DNA of 47,236 nucleotides from Chloroflexota bacterium (GTDB taxonomy: Bacteria > Chloroflexota > Anaerolineae > Anaerolineales > Villigracilaceae), in NCBI GenBank assembly GCA_024224815.1, contig JAAENC010000044.1:1-47236 (forward strand). Direction: 5' to 3'. The notes beneath the pieces are model-generated. The model was not told where the DNA came from and did not search any database. It saw only the letters and a list, made by a program, of their open reading frames with translations. Below, piece by piece: positions 24,366-31,931 of the stretch. The stretch's first letter is position 1; each line of letters begins with the position of its first letter. The position numbers were made by a program, and so were the translations under genes.

Positions 24366-25320
24366 TGTTCTTCTCCTCAACAGTGCTTTTATAGAATTTT
24401 TCTAACCAAGGGGCAAGCACCATGCCTACAGCAAGCCCAATTAGGGCTGCTAGTCCAGCAAACCCGACAGGGCTAACGGAATCAGGCTCGGGCATTACAG
24501 AAGCAAGCTCTATATTTTGTTCTTCTATAGATATATGGGTCCCTTCAACAGGGGCGTCGGGGTAAGCAACTACACCGGGTTGGTGCATTTGCTCTGCATG
24601 GCAAGTATTACAAGATTTTATAGATGCAGAAAAGGCGTGGCTAGGCACGGTATGTGCGGTACGTTCATCCGTTTCAAGATCGCTAATATGGCAATCTACA
24701 CAGGAAACACCTTTTTCACTATGCGTAGTGTGCGGGAAACTTGCACTGTGATCATTATGGCAGTTGACGCAAAGATCAGAAGCATCACCGTATACAGGAT
24801 CTGCGCCATTTGGGCTCATAACCTGCTTGATAGACGCGCTATGCGGATCATGGCAAACGGTGCATTCCATCCCTTTCTTATAGTGAGAGCTAAGCTCCCA
24901 TTCTTGCCAGCCAAAGCGTGTGTCACCATGGCATTTTCCGCAAAGAACAGGAGAGCGATCGACGGGCATGGGATTTGCGGGATGATCAGCAGGAATTTCA
25001 CCATGGCAAGCCTGACAAGTAATACCGTCAGCTTCCCATTCTCCAGTTTCAGGATCGTAACCAGTGACATGACAAGAGAGACAAGCACTCGGATTCCCCT
25101 GTTCGTTCCAGGCTTCTACAAATGCAGGGTCTTCTGTTGCTTGCGCGTGAGGGCCTGTCATCCAGCTAGTTTGAAACTCAGCATGACAAGTTGCACAACT
25201 AAGCTCTCCCTCAGTAAGTGGAAGGTTGCCATCGTCAGCTTGCACAGCCATTAAGGTGATACCAGCAGCCAAGAGGGCAAATACTATAGCGATAAGTAAG
25301 CGTTCTATACGTGAGAACAT
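24358..25320 (-). CDS. Octaheme c-type cytochrome with two membrane helices
   Basis: A 320-residue protein with an N-terminal hydrophobic signal (LLIAIVFALLAAGITLMAVQA) and eight CXXCH motifs (CATCH, CLSCH, CQACH, CGKCH, CTVCH, CVNCH, CVDCH, CNTCH). A C-terminal helix (VGFAGLAALIGLAVGMVLAP) anchors it. It resembles multihaem subunits found next to Fe-S/NrfD pairs (QrcA/ActA-like). Its stop overlaps the start of the Fe-S gene by 8 nt, so production is coupled. It likely delivers or collects electrons between the quinone module and other periplasmic cytochromes of this island. Confidence 0.9.
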   Translation of the reverse strand: MFSRIERLLIAIVFALLAAGITLMAVQADDGNLPLTEGELSCATCHAEFQTSWMTGPHAQATEDPAFVEAWNEQGNPSACLSCHVTGYDPETGEWEADGITCQACHGEIPADHPANPMPVDRSPVLCGKCHGDTRFGWQEWELSSHYKKGMECTVCHDPHSASIKQVMSPNGADPVYGDASDLCVNCHNDHSASFPHTTHSEKGVSCVDCHISDLETDERTAHTVPSHAFSASIKSCNTCHAEQMHQPGVVAYPDAPVEGTHISIEEQNIELASVMPEPDSVSPVGFAGLAALIGLAVGMVLAPWLEKFYKSTVEEKNNG

Positions 25321-25343
25321 AATGGTCTTTCTCCTCGGTGAAT

Positions 25344-25676
25344 TTAATTAATAACAGGTATAGGGGCCTGTTGAAAAACATTGCACCCTAAACATTCTTC
25401 TTGCAGGTAGCCATTTCCTTTTCGAAAAGCTTGCCAGCAAGGCTCTTCAGATTGATACCCTTTGCAAGTTTTCATATCCTCTTCTGAGCACCCTTTAACC
25501 TCCCAACACTTGGCTTTTTCAACGACAGGAGACAGAAACTCTTCAGCAGCTTCTGTCTGCCAGCGAAGATCAAGTTGGCGCAAAAAGTAGATGCCAACCA
25601 ATGTAAGCGCAATCGGGATCACGAACCTAAGGAGAACTCCTGCAAGAAAAGCAAGTACGGGGCTAATAGCGTCCAT
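25344..25676 (-). CDS. Small membrane protein with a Cys-rich tail
   Basis: A 110-residue protein: one N-terminal hydrophobic helix (VLAFLAGVLLRFVIPIALTL) then a soluble tail with seven cysteines in the pattern CWEVKGC..TC..EPCW...EECLGC. This resembles small 'two-CW'-type cysteine motifs that may bind a metal or Fe-S centre. I do not know a proven function. ATG at 25676 follows GAGG at 5 nt; a GTG one codon earlier is less well placed. It precedes the octahaem gene by 23 nt and is probably an accessory subunit of that complex. Confidence 0.75.
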   Translation of the reverse strand: MDAISPVLAFLAGVLLRFVIPIALTLVGIYFLRQLDLRWQTEAAEEFLSPVVEKAKCWEVKGCSEEDMKTCKGYQSEEPCWQAFRKGNGYLQEECLGCNVFQQAPIPVIN

Positions 25677-25683
25677 CACAACC

Positions 25684-25803
25684 TCACATTTTCGTACGAT
25701 AATCTACATTCCGTCTTTGAACGAACTCACCTAAAAGCAGAATCGCTCCAAAAGGAATAACTAGGCGTAAAACTATTAGTAGAAGAACAAATGATGCGTT
25801 CAT
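25684..25803 (-). CDS. Tiny single-helix membrane protein (39 aa), first gene of the NrfD operon
   Basis: A 39-codon ORF starts ATG at 25803 after a strong AAAGGAG (7 nt spacing). The peptide starts MNASFVLLLIVLRLVIPFGA and ends FVQRRNVDYRTKM, i.e. one transmembrane helix with a positive tail that predicts a cytoplasmic C-terminus. Its stop is 7 nt before the start of the Cys-rich gene. Position and length suggest a small subunit or assembly peptide of the NrfD/Fe-S/octahaem complex; no family is recognised. Confidence 0.7.
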   Translation of the reverse strand: MNASFVLLLIVLRLVIPFGAILLLGEFVQRRNVDYRTKM

Positions 25804-25932
25804 TGCACACTCCTTTTATTATGTTTATTTTCACTCCCAGTTTAGCAATAGGAAGCATGGGAAGTAAATTCGGCAATCGCCCCATCTTTTCAGTGTGTTT
25901 TTGTGCAAAAAAGAGTGTTTTTTCTACTGTAT

Positions 25933-25972
25933 AAACCCCATGATCCTAGTATTTTATGGGGCGTTTACCCCA
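25933..25972. promoter_or_regulatory. Cluster of CCCCAT half-sites, candidate regulator binding region
   Basis: AAACCCCAT (25933-25941), ATGGGGCGTTT (25956-25966) and TTTACCCCA (25964-25972) form two overlapping inverted pairs: ACCCCAT/ATGGGG and TGGGG-N6-CCCCA. It lies about 130-170 nt upstream of the minus-strand NrfD operon. TACCCCA is one base from the NarL heptamer consensus, and a NarL-type regulator gene lies nearby. A link is plausible but unproven. Confidence 0.4.
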
Positions 25973-26000
25973 CAAAAACTTTGCTAATGGTAAAACGATA

Positions 26001-26109
26001 AATGAAGATAATTTTGCGAGGCAGCTTCATCGCCGAAGCAATCTCATTTTTGGGGTGTAGGGCTGCCGCGTCGCAAAATCATGCTCCTCGCAGATTCATC
26101 TCATCATTT
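26001..26109. repeat. MITE-like palindromic element, second copy
   Basis: ATTTTGCGAGGCAGC (26011-26025) pairs imperfectly with GCTGCCGCGTCGCAAAAT (26062-26079), and the middle (tcatcgccgaagcaatctca) matches the element at 8097-8240. Outer parts (aatgaagat / attcatct) continue the palindrome. No ORF. Confidence 0.6.
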
Positions 26110-26146
26110 CGATTTAACTACGGCTAAAACTTTCAGGGGGAATAAA

Positions 26147-26257
26147 AACCGCTTCGCTCGTGAATTTAGGCTTGCTACCCTTTAACGGGCAATATTCCGA
26201 GTGTAGACACTGCCCGTTAATAATGAAGCCAGCCCAAAACAAGTGAGAAGCGGTTTT
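26147..26257. repeat. Dispersed palindromic repeat, copy C (full palindrome)
   Basis: Two head-to-head copies of the CCGCTTCGCT..GGCTTGCTACCCTTTAACGGGCA unit: 26149-26190 on the plus strand and 26209-26256 on the minus strand, with the perfect core TTAACGGGCA/TGCCCGTTAA. With the element before it and the terminator after it, this fills the roughly 530-nt gap 25804-26330; I see no further gene there. Confidence 0.65.
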
Positions 26258-26271
26258 CATCCCAAAAGAAA

Positions 26272-26303
26272 AACTTCCTTGAAGAAGTACTTTCAAGGAA
26301 GTT
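26272..26303 (-). terminator. Terminator of the NarXL-like operon
   Basis: AACTTCCTTGAA (26272-26283) pairs perfectly with TTCAAGGAAGTT (26292-26303); on the minus strand a T-rich run TTTTTCTTTT follows. It lies 27 nt beyond the response-regulator stop. Confidence 0.88.
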
Positions 26304-26330
26304 CTGTTCAAGCAAATATTGAGTTTTAGT

Positions 26331-26978
26331 CTATGCCTTAATGATCCCCTTTCGAATAGCATAGCGAACTAACTCAGCGCGGGAGTGTAAATTCAGTTTA
26401 CGCATGATATTTTCACGATGACGCGCGACCGTTTTTGGGCTGATGGTTAGTTCTTGGGCAATTTTTTCGTTGCTCTCGCCCTCCGCAAGATGCGTTAGCA
26501 CTTCTTTCTCACGATCTGTTAACCCATTACCTTTGGCTTCTTCTTTTGTAGGCCCACTGACCAGAAAATCGCGAACAAGCAGTTTTGCCATTGTTGGGTA
26601 AAGATAAACCTCCCCATTTGCAGCCGTGCGGATCGCTGTTAGCAGTTCTTCTGGCGCGGCACGTTTAGGCACATAACCGGAAGCCCCAGCCTCTAACATT
26701 TTGAAGAAATACTCTTCATCTTCATGGATGGTTAGCGCAATAACAGATATTTCAGGGAATTTTGCTTTTATATCTTCTGTCGCATTTATTCCGGATTTAT
26801 CAGGCAGCCCTATATCCATCAAGATAACATCTGGCTTCAGTTCTGCGGCAGCGCTAGAAGCTTCAGCGGCGGTACCGGCTTCACCAATGATCTCTACATC
26901 ATCTTCTGTGGAGAGCAGCATTCGCAGGCCTGAGCGTACAACCGCGTGGTCATCTACTAATAACAGGCGAATTGTCAT
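26331..26978 (-). CDS. NarL/FixJ-family response regulator
   Basis: A 215-residue two-component regulator. The receiver domain (1-120) has the acidic pair Asp9/Asp10, phosphoacceptor Asp55 (VILMDIGLPD) and the conserved Lys in GYVPKRA; the C-terminal LuxR-type helix-turn-helix (150-212) reads LTDREKEVLTHLAEGESNEKIAQEL and SPKTVARHRENIMRKL. Its ATG overlaps the kinase stop by 4 nt (ATGA). It is placed between multihaem cytochrome operons, which are its likely targets. Confidence 0.93.
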   Translation of the reverse strand: MTIRLLLVDDHAVVRSGLRMLLSTEDDVEIIGEAGTAAEASSAAAELKPDVILMDIGLPDKSGINATEDIKAKFPEISVIALTIHEDEEYFFKMLEAGASGYVPKRAAPEELLTAIRTAANGEVYLYPTMAKLLVRDFLVSGPTKEEAKGNGLTDREKEVLTHLAEGESNEKIAQELTISPKTVARHRENIMRKLNLHSRAELVRYAIRKGIIKA

Positions 26979-28450
26979 AAGTTAATTACCTCAGTGTGTA
27001 TGGGGCAATAAGGGATGATTATTTCTAAAATCGTGCCTTGTTCGGGTCTGGAGCGAAGAAGAAATTGCCCGTCTAATAATGTAGTTCGCTCTTGCATACC
27101 GATCAATCCCCAAGATTTTTCTTTCAAGTGGCGTTCGGTATCAAAACCACGGCCGTTATCTTCTACGCTAATACGAACAACTTCTGTCTCAAAAACAATA
27201 TTGATATGAGCCCAAGTTGCATCTGCATGTTTTATTACATTTGTGAGCGCCTCTTGCAGAATACGAAAAATACTAGTGCTGTATTCAGGGCAAATCACTT
27301 TTTCTTCACCTGATATAAATGTTTCTACTTTTAGATTAGTGCGCCCCATCACGTCACTTGCATACCAACGAATGGTAGCGGGTAAACCAAGATCATCTAG
27401 ATGAGATGGGCGCAGATCAGCGATAAGACGCTGTAGTTCCAGCAACGAACCATCCGTAAGTGCTTCAAGATTTCTGAGCGTTGAAAGAGTCTGTTCACGA
27501 TCACGATTATTGCCTAACGAAGTTGATACGCCTCGTAACCCCATTCCTATGGCGGTTAACGCTTGTCCTGTTTCATCGTGCAAATCTCGCGCGATTCGAT
27601 GTCGTTCTGCCTCTTGGGCTTCTACAATTCGCCTATAAAGTTCCCCTTTGAGCGCTTCTTTTTGTTGGGCTTCTTCAAGGCGTTCTCCACGTAATTCTTT
27701 GATTTTCAACTCCGTCTCTGTTCTAAATGCACGCAAAAATCGTACAACAAAAAAGGCAATTGCAAGTGCCATAATTGAGCGGAATAATTGCACAGGAAAA
27801 CCAAAAAGGCTTAAAAATAAATCTTGGTTAATAGTGCTTGAAAAAGAAAAATTTGTTGTTCGTACAAAAAACTGCCCGATAACACCATACCAAACAAAAG
27901 CGATAGCAGCCCAAAGCGCATCCTGGCCGAAGCGGACTAAGCCTGAGTGCCTAAAAGCACGTTGTTGCGCGACTAATCCTATTGCAGCCAGTAATCCGCC
28001 GGGGATTGCCAGGACATAGCGTGTCCACACGTCGGCAACGCCCCAAATTTCATCGGCAGGATACTGCTGAATGAACGTGAACAAGCCCAAAACCCAGATC
28101 GTTTCGATTCCAATTGGCACAAGGGTGACTAGACGCTGGGCTTTTTCTGTGTAGGCGAGGAGGTATGTCCCAAAGGCGATTAATGAGACGAAGGATACGG
28201 CTAATAATGCCAGCCGGATATATTCCGGGATAAGCGGCTTGCTATCTCCCATTAGGCTTGCAATTTTCTCAAACATTTCTACCCATTCGTGGACACCATG
28301 CACAATACCAAATCCTGCCAGCGGACGCAGCGCCTTACGTAGGCGCAAATCTGATGCCTGATTTCCTTCGAGAACGATCAATAGCCCCATGCTAAAAAAG
28401 GATAATCCGTAAACAAAGTAGATAACGACAAAATCGAATGTACTGGACAT
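26975..28450 (-). CDS. Membrane sensor histidine kinase, NarX/DesK-like HisKA_3 type
   Basis: A 491-residue kinase. Residues 5-240 contain about seven transmembrane helices (LSFFSMGLLIVL, ALLAVSFVSLIAFGTYLLA, GGLLAAIGLVAQ, etc.), a helical linker follows (245-275), and the H-box RIARDLHDETGQALTA (phosphoacceptor His291) is of the HisKA_3 class that pairs with NarL-type regulators. The ATPase domain shows LQEALTNVIKHA, VEDNGRGFD and WGLIGMQER. There is no PAS domain, so the signal is probably sensed at or within the membrane, for example quinone redox state. It is the first gene of a two-gene operon with the regulator. Confidence 0.92.
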   Translation of the reverse strand: MSSTFDFVVIYFVYGLSFFSMGLLIVLEGNQASDLRLRKALRPLAGFGIVHGVHEWVEMFEKIASLMGDSKPLIPEYIRLALLAVSFVSLIAFGTYLLAYTEKAQRLVTLVPIGIETIWVLGLFTFIQQYPADEIWGVADVWTRYVLAIPGGLLAAIGLVAQQRAFRHSGLVRFGQDALWAAIAFVWYGVIGQFFVRTTNFSFSSTINQDLFLSLFGFPVQLFRSIMALAIAFFVVRFLRAFRTETELKIKELRGERLEEAQQKEALKGELYRRIVEAQEAERHRIARDLHDETGQALTAIGMGLRGVSTSLGNNRDREQTLSTLRNLEALTDGSLLELQRLIADLRPSHLDDLGLPATIRWYASDVMGRTNLKVETFISGEEKVICPEYSTSIFRILQEALTNVIKHADATWAHINIVFETEVVRISVEDNGRGFDTERHLKEKSWGLIGMQERTTLLDGQFLLRSRPEQGTILEIIIPYCPIHTEVINL

Positions 28451-28458
28451 AGTAGAAA

Positions 28459-29406
28459 CTAGCTCATTACAGAAATATTGATTAGATTACCCATAATTAC
28501 CTGGCTGAACTTTTCCGGTTTATCTTTGACAAAATCCCAGAACAAAGCTTGAGCGCGCGTAAACGATGCGGGGATATGGCGAGCCATATATAAAGTGCGT
28601 TCTAATGATATGCCTTCAATATCCACTTTTTTAATGCGTCCCAATGATAAAGCACGAGCTGCGGCTAATTCGGAGATAAACGCGATTCCAATTCCTTCTT
28701 CAACAGCGATTTGAATCGCTTCGGCATTGCCTACTTCCATGACTATATTTAACATATCAGGCGTAATACCGTGTGCTTGTAAACCTTCACGCATTACTTC
28801 ACGTGTTCCTGCGGCTTCTTCTCGCAAAATCAGTGGCTGGTCAATAAGATCGGAGGGCATTGCTTTACCATATTCTCCCCATGGGTGGTCTGGTGGCACA
28901 ATGAGAATAACGCGATCTTCATAAAAAGGGTGGTATTCAAGCTGGCTATGCTCTATTTTCTTGCTAAGAACCCCCACACAGAATTTCTCTTCAAGCAAAC
29001 GATCTATTACGCTTCGGCGACTTAATACATTGATATTTGCGCGTACTTGCGGATATAGATTTCTGAATGTGGCAACCATATTTGGGAGGATATATTTCCC
29101 GGAAGTTGTGGAGCAACCAATATTGATAAGACCGCAAATCTCCCCGTGAATATTCCGCAAGGTATCTTCGAAAAGGTTTGATGTATTCAGGAGCTCACGC
29201 GCCATAGGTAAAATCGCCTGCCCTGTTTCACTCAGGAAAACAGAACGTCCTTTTCGAATAAATAACTCTACGTTGTATTCCTGTTCTAAAGAGCGAATAT
29301 TTTGACTAATAGCAGATTGAGAAAGGCTCAATCTCTGTGCTGTACGGCTAAAATTCATCTCTTCGGCCGCTGTGACAAAGACTTTAATTTCAGTTAGATT
29401 GATCAT
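28459..29406 (-). CDS. LysR-family transcriptional regulator
   Basis: A 315-residue LysR protein with N-terminal helix-turn-helix (MINLTEIKVFVTAAEEMNFS..AQRLSLSQSAISQNIRSLEQ) and a type 2 periplasmic-binding-like effector domain (about 90-300; IGCSTTSGKYILPNMVATFR). Effector type cannot be read from sequence; the CysB/CbbR/CysL-like arrangement suits a small anion or metabolite. It is divergent from the first octahaem gene with inverted repeats in between, the normal layout for a LysR activator and target. AAGGAG lies 11 nt before the start. Confidence 0.92.
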   Translation of the reverse strand: MINLTEIKVFVTAAEEMNFSRTAQRLSLSQSAISQNIRSLEQEYNVELFIRKGRSVFLSETGQAILPMARELLNTSNLFEDTLRNIHGEICGLINIGCSTTSGKYILPNMVATFRNLYPQVRANINVLSRRSVIDRLLEEKFCVGVLSKKIEHSQLEYHPFYEDRVILIVPPDHPWGEYGKAMPSDLIDQPLILREEAAGTREVMREGLQAHGITPDMLNIVMEVGNAEAIQIAVEEGIGIAFISELAAARALSLGRIKKVDIEGISLERTLYMARHIPASFTRAQALFWDFVKDKPEKFSQVIMGNLINISVMS

Positions 29407-29430
29407 CCGAGCGATACTCCTTGTTGATTA

Positions 29431-29504
29431 GTTCACTAGCTCAAAACCAAAACAGCTTTATCTATAAGCAAAAGTGAACCAAATCGTTCACTTATTCTAA
29501 TAAG
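29431..29504. promoter_or_regulatory. LysR-type operator region between lysR and octaheme gene
   Basis: AAGTGAAC (29472-29479) and GTTCACTT (29486-29493) are perfect complements 6 nt apart; a further GTTCACT stands at 29431-29437, and CTTATT/AATAAG (29491-29496/29499-29504) forms an overlapping palindrome. Repeated GTTCACT half-sites in a divergent lysR promoter fit recognition and activation sites. Confidence 0.65.
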
Positions 29505-29633
29505 CTACCATGATGTTTGTTACTACCAATGATAAGCCTTCCTGATGATAATACGAGTAACTTTTGTCACGGTTTGTGATAAAAAAACTAACTTCTATTG
29601 AATAATAGAAGGAATATTGCTAAGGAGAATGCA

Positions 29634-31340
29634 ATGAAATTCAATACCCCAAAGAAATTGTGGGGCGTCAGCTTTATGCTGGCTTTTGCGTTACTTATTG
29701 CTGGCTTTGCAGTCAGCGGTAATGTATCCGCAGATGATGGTGAAGGTATAGATCATAGCCTCTTCCCACAACTTGCCGGCCCCTTTGAGAAGCCGCAAGA
29801 AGTAACCACAGCTTGTCTTGAATGCCACGTAGATTCAGCCGCACAGGTTATGGAAACCACTCACTGGACTTGGGAACACACCGATCCAGTAACTGGTCAA
29901 GAGCTTGGTAAGAACAATGTTGTTAACAACTATTGTATCGCCATGCCTTCCAACGAGCCTCGCTGCACAAGCTGCCACGTTGGTTATGGTTACAAAGACA
30001 ATACATTTGACTTCTCAGTTGAAGCCAATGTAGACTGTCTTGTCTGCCATGCTGACACAACAGTTTACAAGAAATTCCCTGCTGGCGCTGGTAACCCTTG
30101 GCTTGGCGAAGAACCTAAAGAATTCCCCCCAGGATCTGGAAAGATGTGGGAAAAAGTAGATTTGGTAGCTTCTGCACAAAGTGTAACAGCCCCCACTCGC
30201 GCTAACTGTGGCTCTTGTCACTTCAAAGGTGGCGGTGGAGACTCCGTCAAACATGGTGATATCGACAGCACTTTGGGCAACCCTTCCTTCGAGTTGGATG
30301 TCCACATGAGCCCTGATGGCAAAAACTTCACTTGTTCAGCTTGTCACGCTAGTGAAGGTCATGAACTTACCGGTCGTATTTACACCGGCCAAGAAGCTGT
30401 AATGTGCGAAGATTGCCACACCGGCGACCACGCCCCTCACGCTGATAGCGAAGTAGGCGAAGCACTTTCTGCTCACACTGAAAATCTCGCTTGCCAAACT
30501 TGCCATATCCCCGCTTTTGCACGAGAAAAACCAACCAAGATGACTTGGGATTGGTCAAATGCTGGCGAAAAGAACGAAGATGGTAAACCTTTCCAAACTA
30601 AAGATGAGAATGGCTTGGTTATCTACGACAGCAAGAAAGGTACTTTCACTTGGGAACAGAACGTAACCCCGTATTATGCTTGGTGGAACGGTCAGACTAA
30701 CTATTTGACCCCCGCTGACACCATTGACCCCTCCGCACCTGTTGTTTTGACAGATTTCCAAGGTAGCCTCGGTGATGGCAAGATCTATCCTTTCAAATTC
30801 TTCACTGGTGTAACCCCATATGATGCTGGCAACAACGTCATGGCAGTTCCGAACTTATTCCCCTCACCAAAAGAGACTGATACCGATGCTTATTGGAAAG
30901 CTTGGGATTGGAACGCAGCCCTTGCCTCCGGCATGGAATATGCTGGCTATGAGTTCAGTGGTGAAGTTGGTTTCGCAGAAACCGAATTCCTCTGGGTACA
31001 AAACCACATGGTTGCTCCCGCTGCCAACGCAGTAGAATGCGCCGAATGTCACGCTGCTGATGGCCGCCTTGACTTCGCAGCTTTGGGTTATAGTGACGAA
31101 GAAGTCACCAAACTGACTGTCTTCCCGCCCGCTGACCCAACCCCAGAACCTACAGAAGAACCTGCTCCAACAGAAGAGCCCGCTGTTGTTGAAGAAGAAC
31201 CTGTAGAAGAAGCCGCTCCTGAGCCTGTTGCAGAATCTGCACCTGCCTCTAGCGGTGGATCCACCCTCTGGATCGCCCTGATCGTTATTCTCGTTATCGT
31301 TGCTGTTGCTTTCTTTGCAATGCGCGGTAAAAAAGAATAA
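29634..31340 (+). CDS. Octaheme cytochrome of the tetrathionate reductase (OTR) family, membrane anchored (copy 1)
   Basis: A 568-residue secreted protein with signal peptide (LWGVSFMLAFALLIAGFAVSG), eight CXXCH motifs (CLECH, CTSCH, CLVCH, CGSCH, CEDCH, CSACH, CQTCH, CAECH), a Pro/Glu-rich linker (about 500-540) and a C-terminal helix (LWIALIVILVIVAVAFFAM). Landmark phrases THWTWE, CHFKGGGGDSVKHGD and CQTCHIPAFAREKPTK match the OTR family, whose Shewanella member reduces tetrathionate, nitrite and hydroxylamine in vitro. Start ATG 29634 follows AAGGAG. It has a good terminator and a divergent LysR gene. The true substrate is open. Confidence 0.9.
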   Translation: MKFNTPKKLWGVSFMLAFALLIAGFAVSGNVSADDGEGIDHSLFPQLAGPFEKPQEVTTACLECHVDSAAQVMETTHWTWEHTDPVTGQELGKNNVVNNYCIAMPSNEPRCTSCHVGYGYKDNTFDFSVEANVDCLVCHADTTVYKKFPAGAGNPWLGEEPKEFPPGSGKMWEKVDLVASAQSVTAPTRANCGSCHFKGGGGDSVKHGDIDSTLGNPSFELDVHMSPDGKNFTCSACHASEGHELTGRIYTGQEAVMCEDCHTGDHAPHADSEVGEALSAHTENLACQTCHIPAFAREKPTKMTWDWSNAGEKNEDGKPFQTKDENGLVIYDSKKGTFTWEQNVTPYYAWWNGQTNYLTPADTIDPSAPVVLTDFQGSLGDGKIYPFKFFTGVTPYDAGNNVMAVPNLFPSPKETDTDAYWKAWDWNAALASGMEYAGYEFSGEVGFAETEFLWVQNHMVAPAANAVECAECHAADGRLDFAALGYSDEEVTKLTVFPPADPTPEPTEEPAPTEEPAVVEEEPVEEAAPEPVAESAPASSGGSTLWIALIVILVIVAVAFFAMRGKKE

Positions 31341-31360
31341 TCAATAAAAAGTAGTTACAC

Positions 31361-31392
31361 AAAAGCGGAGATGAGTTTTCATCTCCGCTTTT
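31361..31392 (+). terminator. Terminator after octaheme copy 1
   Basis: AAAAGCGGAGAT (31361-31372) pairs perfectly with ATCTCCGCTTTT (31381-31392), followed by ATTTT. Confidence 0.88.
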
Positions 31393-31491
31393 ATTTTAAT
31401 TCAAACTCTCTTCAGAAAACCCTTTCTACCCATTATTTTTGTCTAAAATACTTGAAATCACCTTTTTCCTATGACACAACACCATCTGAAA

Positions 31492-31507
31492 TGTGACAAA
31501 TCTCACT
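31492..31507. promoter_or_regulatory. CRP/FNR-like palindromic site
   Basis: TGTGACAAATCTCACT matches TGTGA-N6-TCACA at nine of ten positions. It lies about 80 nt upstream of the second arsR gene, a plausible activator position. No CRP/FNR gene is in the window. Confidence 0.4.
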
Positions 31508-31547
31508 AATTAAAATTTTCTCATACTGTTATCATCTTCGCTAATTG

Positions 31548-31572
31548 ACATATATCTAAATATCCGAATATG
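31548..31572. promoter_or_regulatory. Degenerate ArsR-type operator before arsR copy 2
   Basis: ACATAT (31548-31553) and CGAATATG (31565-31572) repeat the two half-sites of the operator at 16114-16143, with 2 nt more between them and mismatches in the centre. It abuts the start codon, so binding would block transcription or translation of this regulator. Confidence 0.45.
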
Positions 31573-31575
31573 CTT

Positions 31576-31920
31576 ATGAATACACCCCCACTTATTCACG
31601 AAGTCACTGAACTTCACGCCGGCATCTGCAACGGCCTTGCAGACCCAACGCGTATCCTAATGCTATATGCTCTCGTTGATGCACCACGCAATGTAAACGA
31701 CTTAACGGAAGCATTAAATCTTCCCCAACCGACAACATCGCGCCACCTAAAAATATTACGCCAACAAGGACTGGTGATTGGAGAACGAGACGGTCTTTAT
31801 ATTTATTACCGTCTTGCTGATAAACGCATAATCGAGGCACTTGATCTGCTTCGCACCATTTTAAACGACCGTCTTACCTACCGTGCCAGTTTGGTAGAGA
31901 AGAATAATACGCTTAAATAA
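31576..31920 (+). CDS. ArsR-family repressor (copy 2)
   Basis: A 114-residue ArsR protein, close paralogue of the one at 16158-16502: both share HA..CNGLADP.RIL, LPQPT.SRHLKILR and EALDLLR. It also has a single cysteine at the same place (ICNGLADP), and no metal-binding cysteine set. Start at the ATG 31576; an ATG two codons earlier is possible, and neither has a clear Shine-Dalgarno sequence. It precedes the second octahaem gene by 11 nt, so it is likely its regulator and may cross-talk with copy 1. Confidence 0.85.
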   Translation: MNTPPLIHEVTELHAGICNGLADPTRILMLYALVDAPRNVNDLTEALNLPQPTTSRHLKILRQQGLVIGERDGLYIYYRLADKRIIEALDLLRTILNDRLTYRASLVEKNNTLK

Positions 31921-31931
31921 CAGGAAAAAAC

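Noticed and set aside
24517-25254. 245-codon plus-strand reading frame
   Set aside because: Antisense to the octahaem cytochrome; the cysteine codons on the other strand explain the lack of stops.
29560-29585. TTTGTCACGG..TTTGTGATAA as a CRP/FNR site before octaheme copy 1
   Set aside because: The half-sites face the wrong way round (TCAC before GTGA), so it does not fit TGTGA-N6-TCACA.
31545-31573. TTGACA at 31545-31550 as promoter of arsR copy 2
   Set aside because: The matching -10 position (ATATGC) is poor and the transcript would begin after the start codon.
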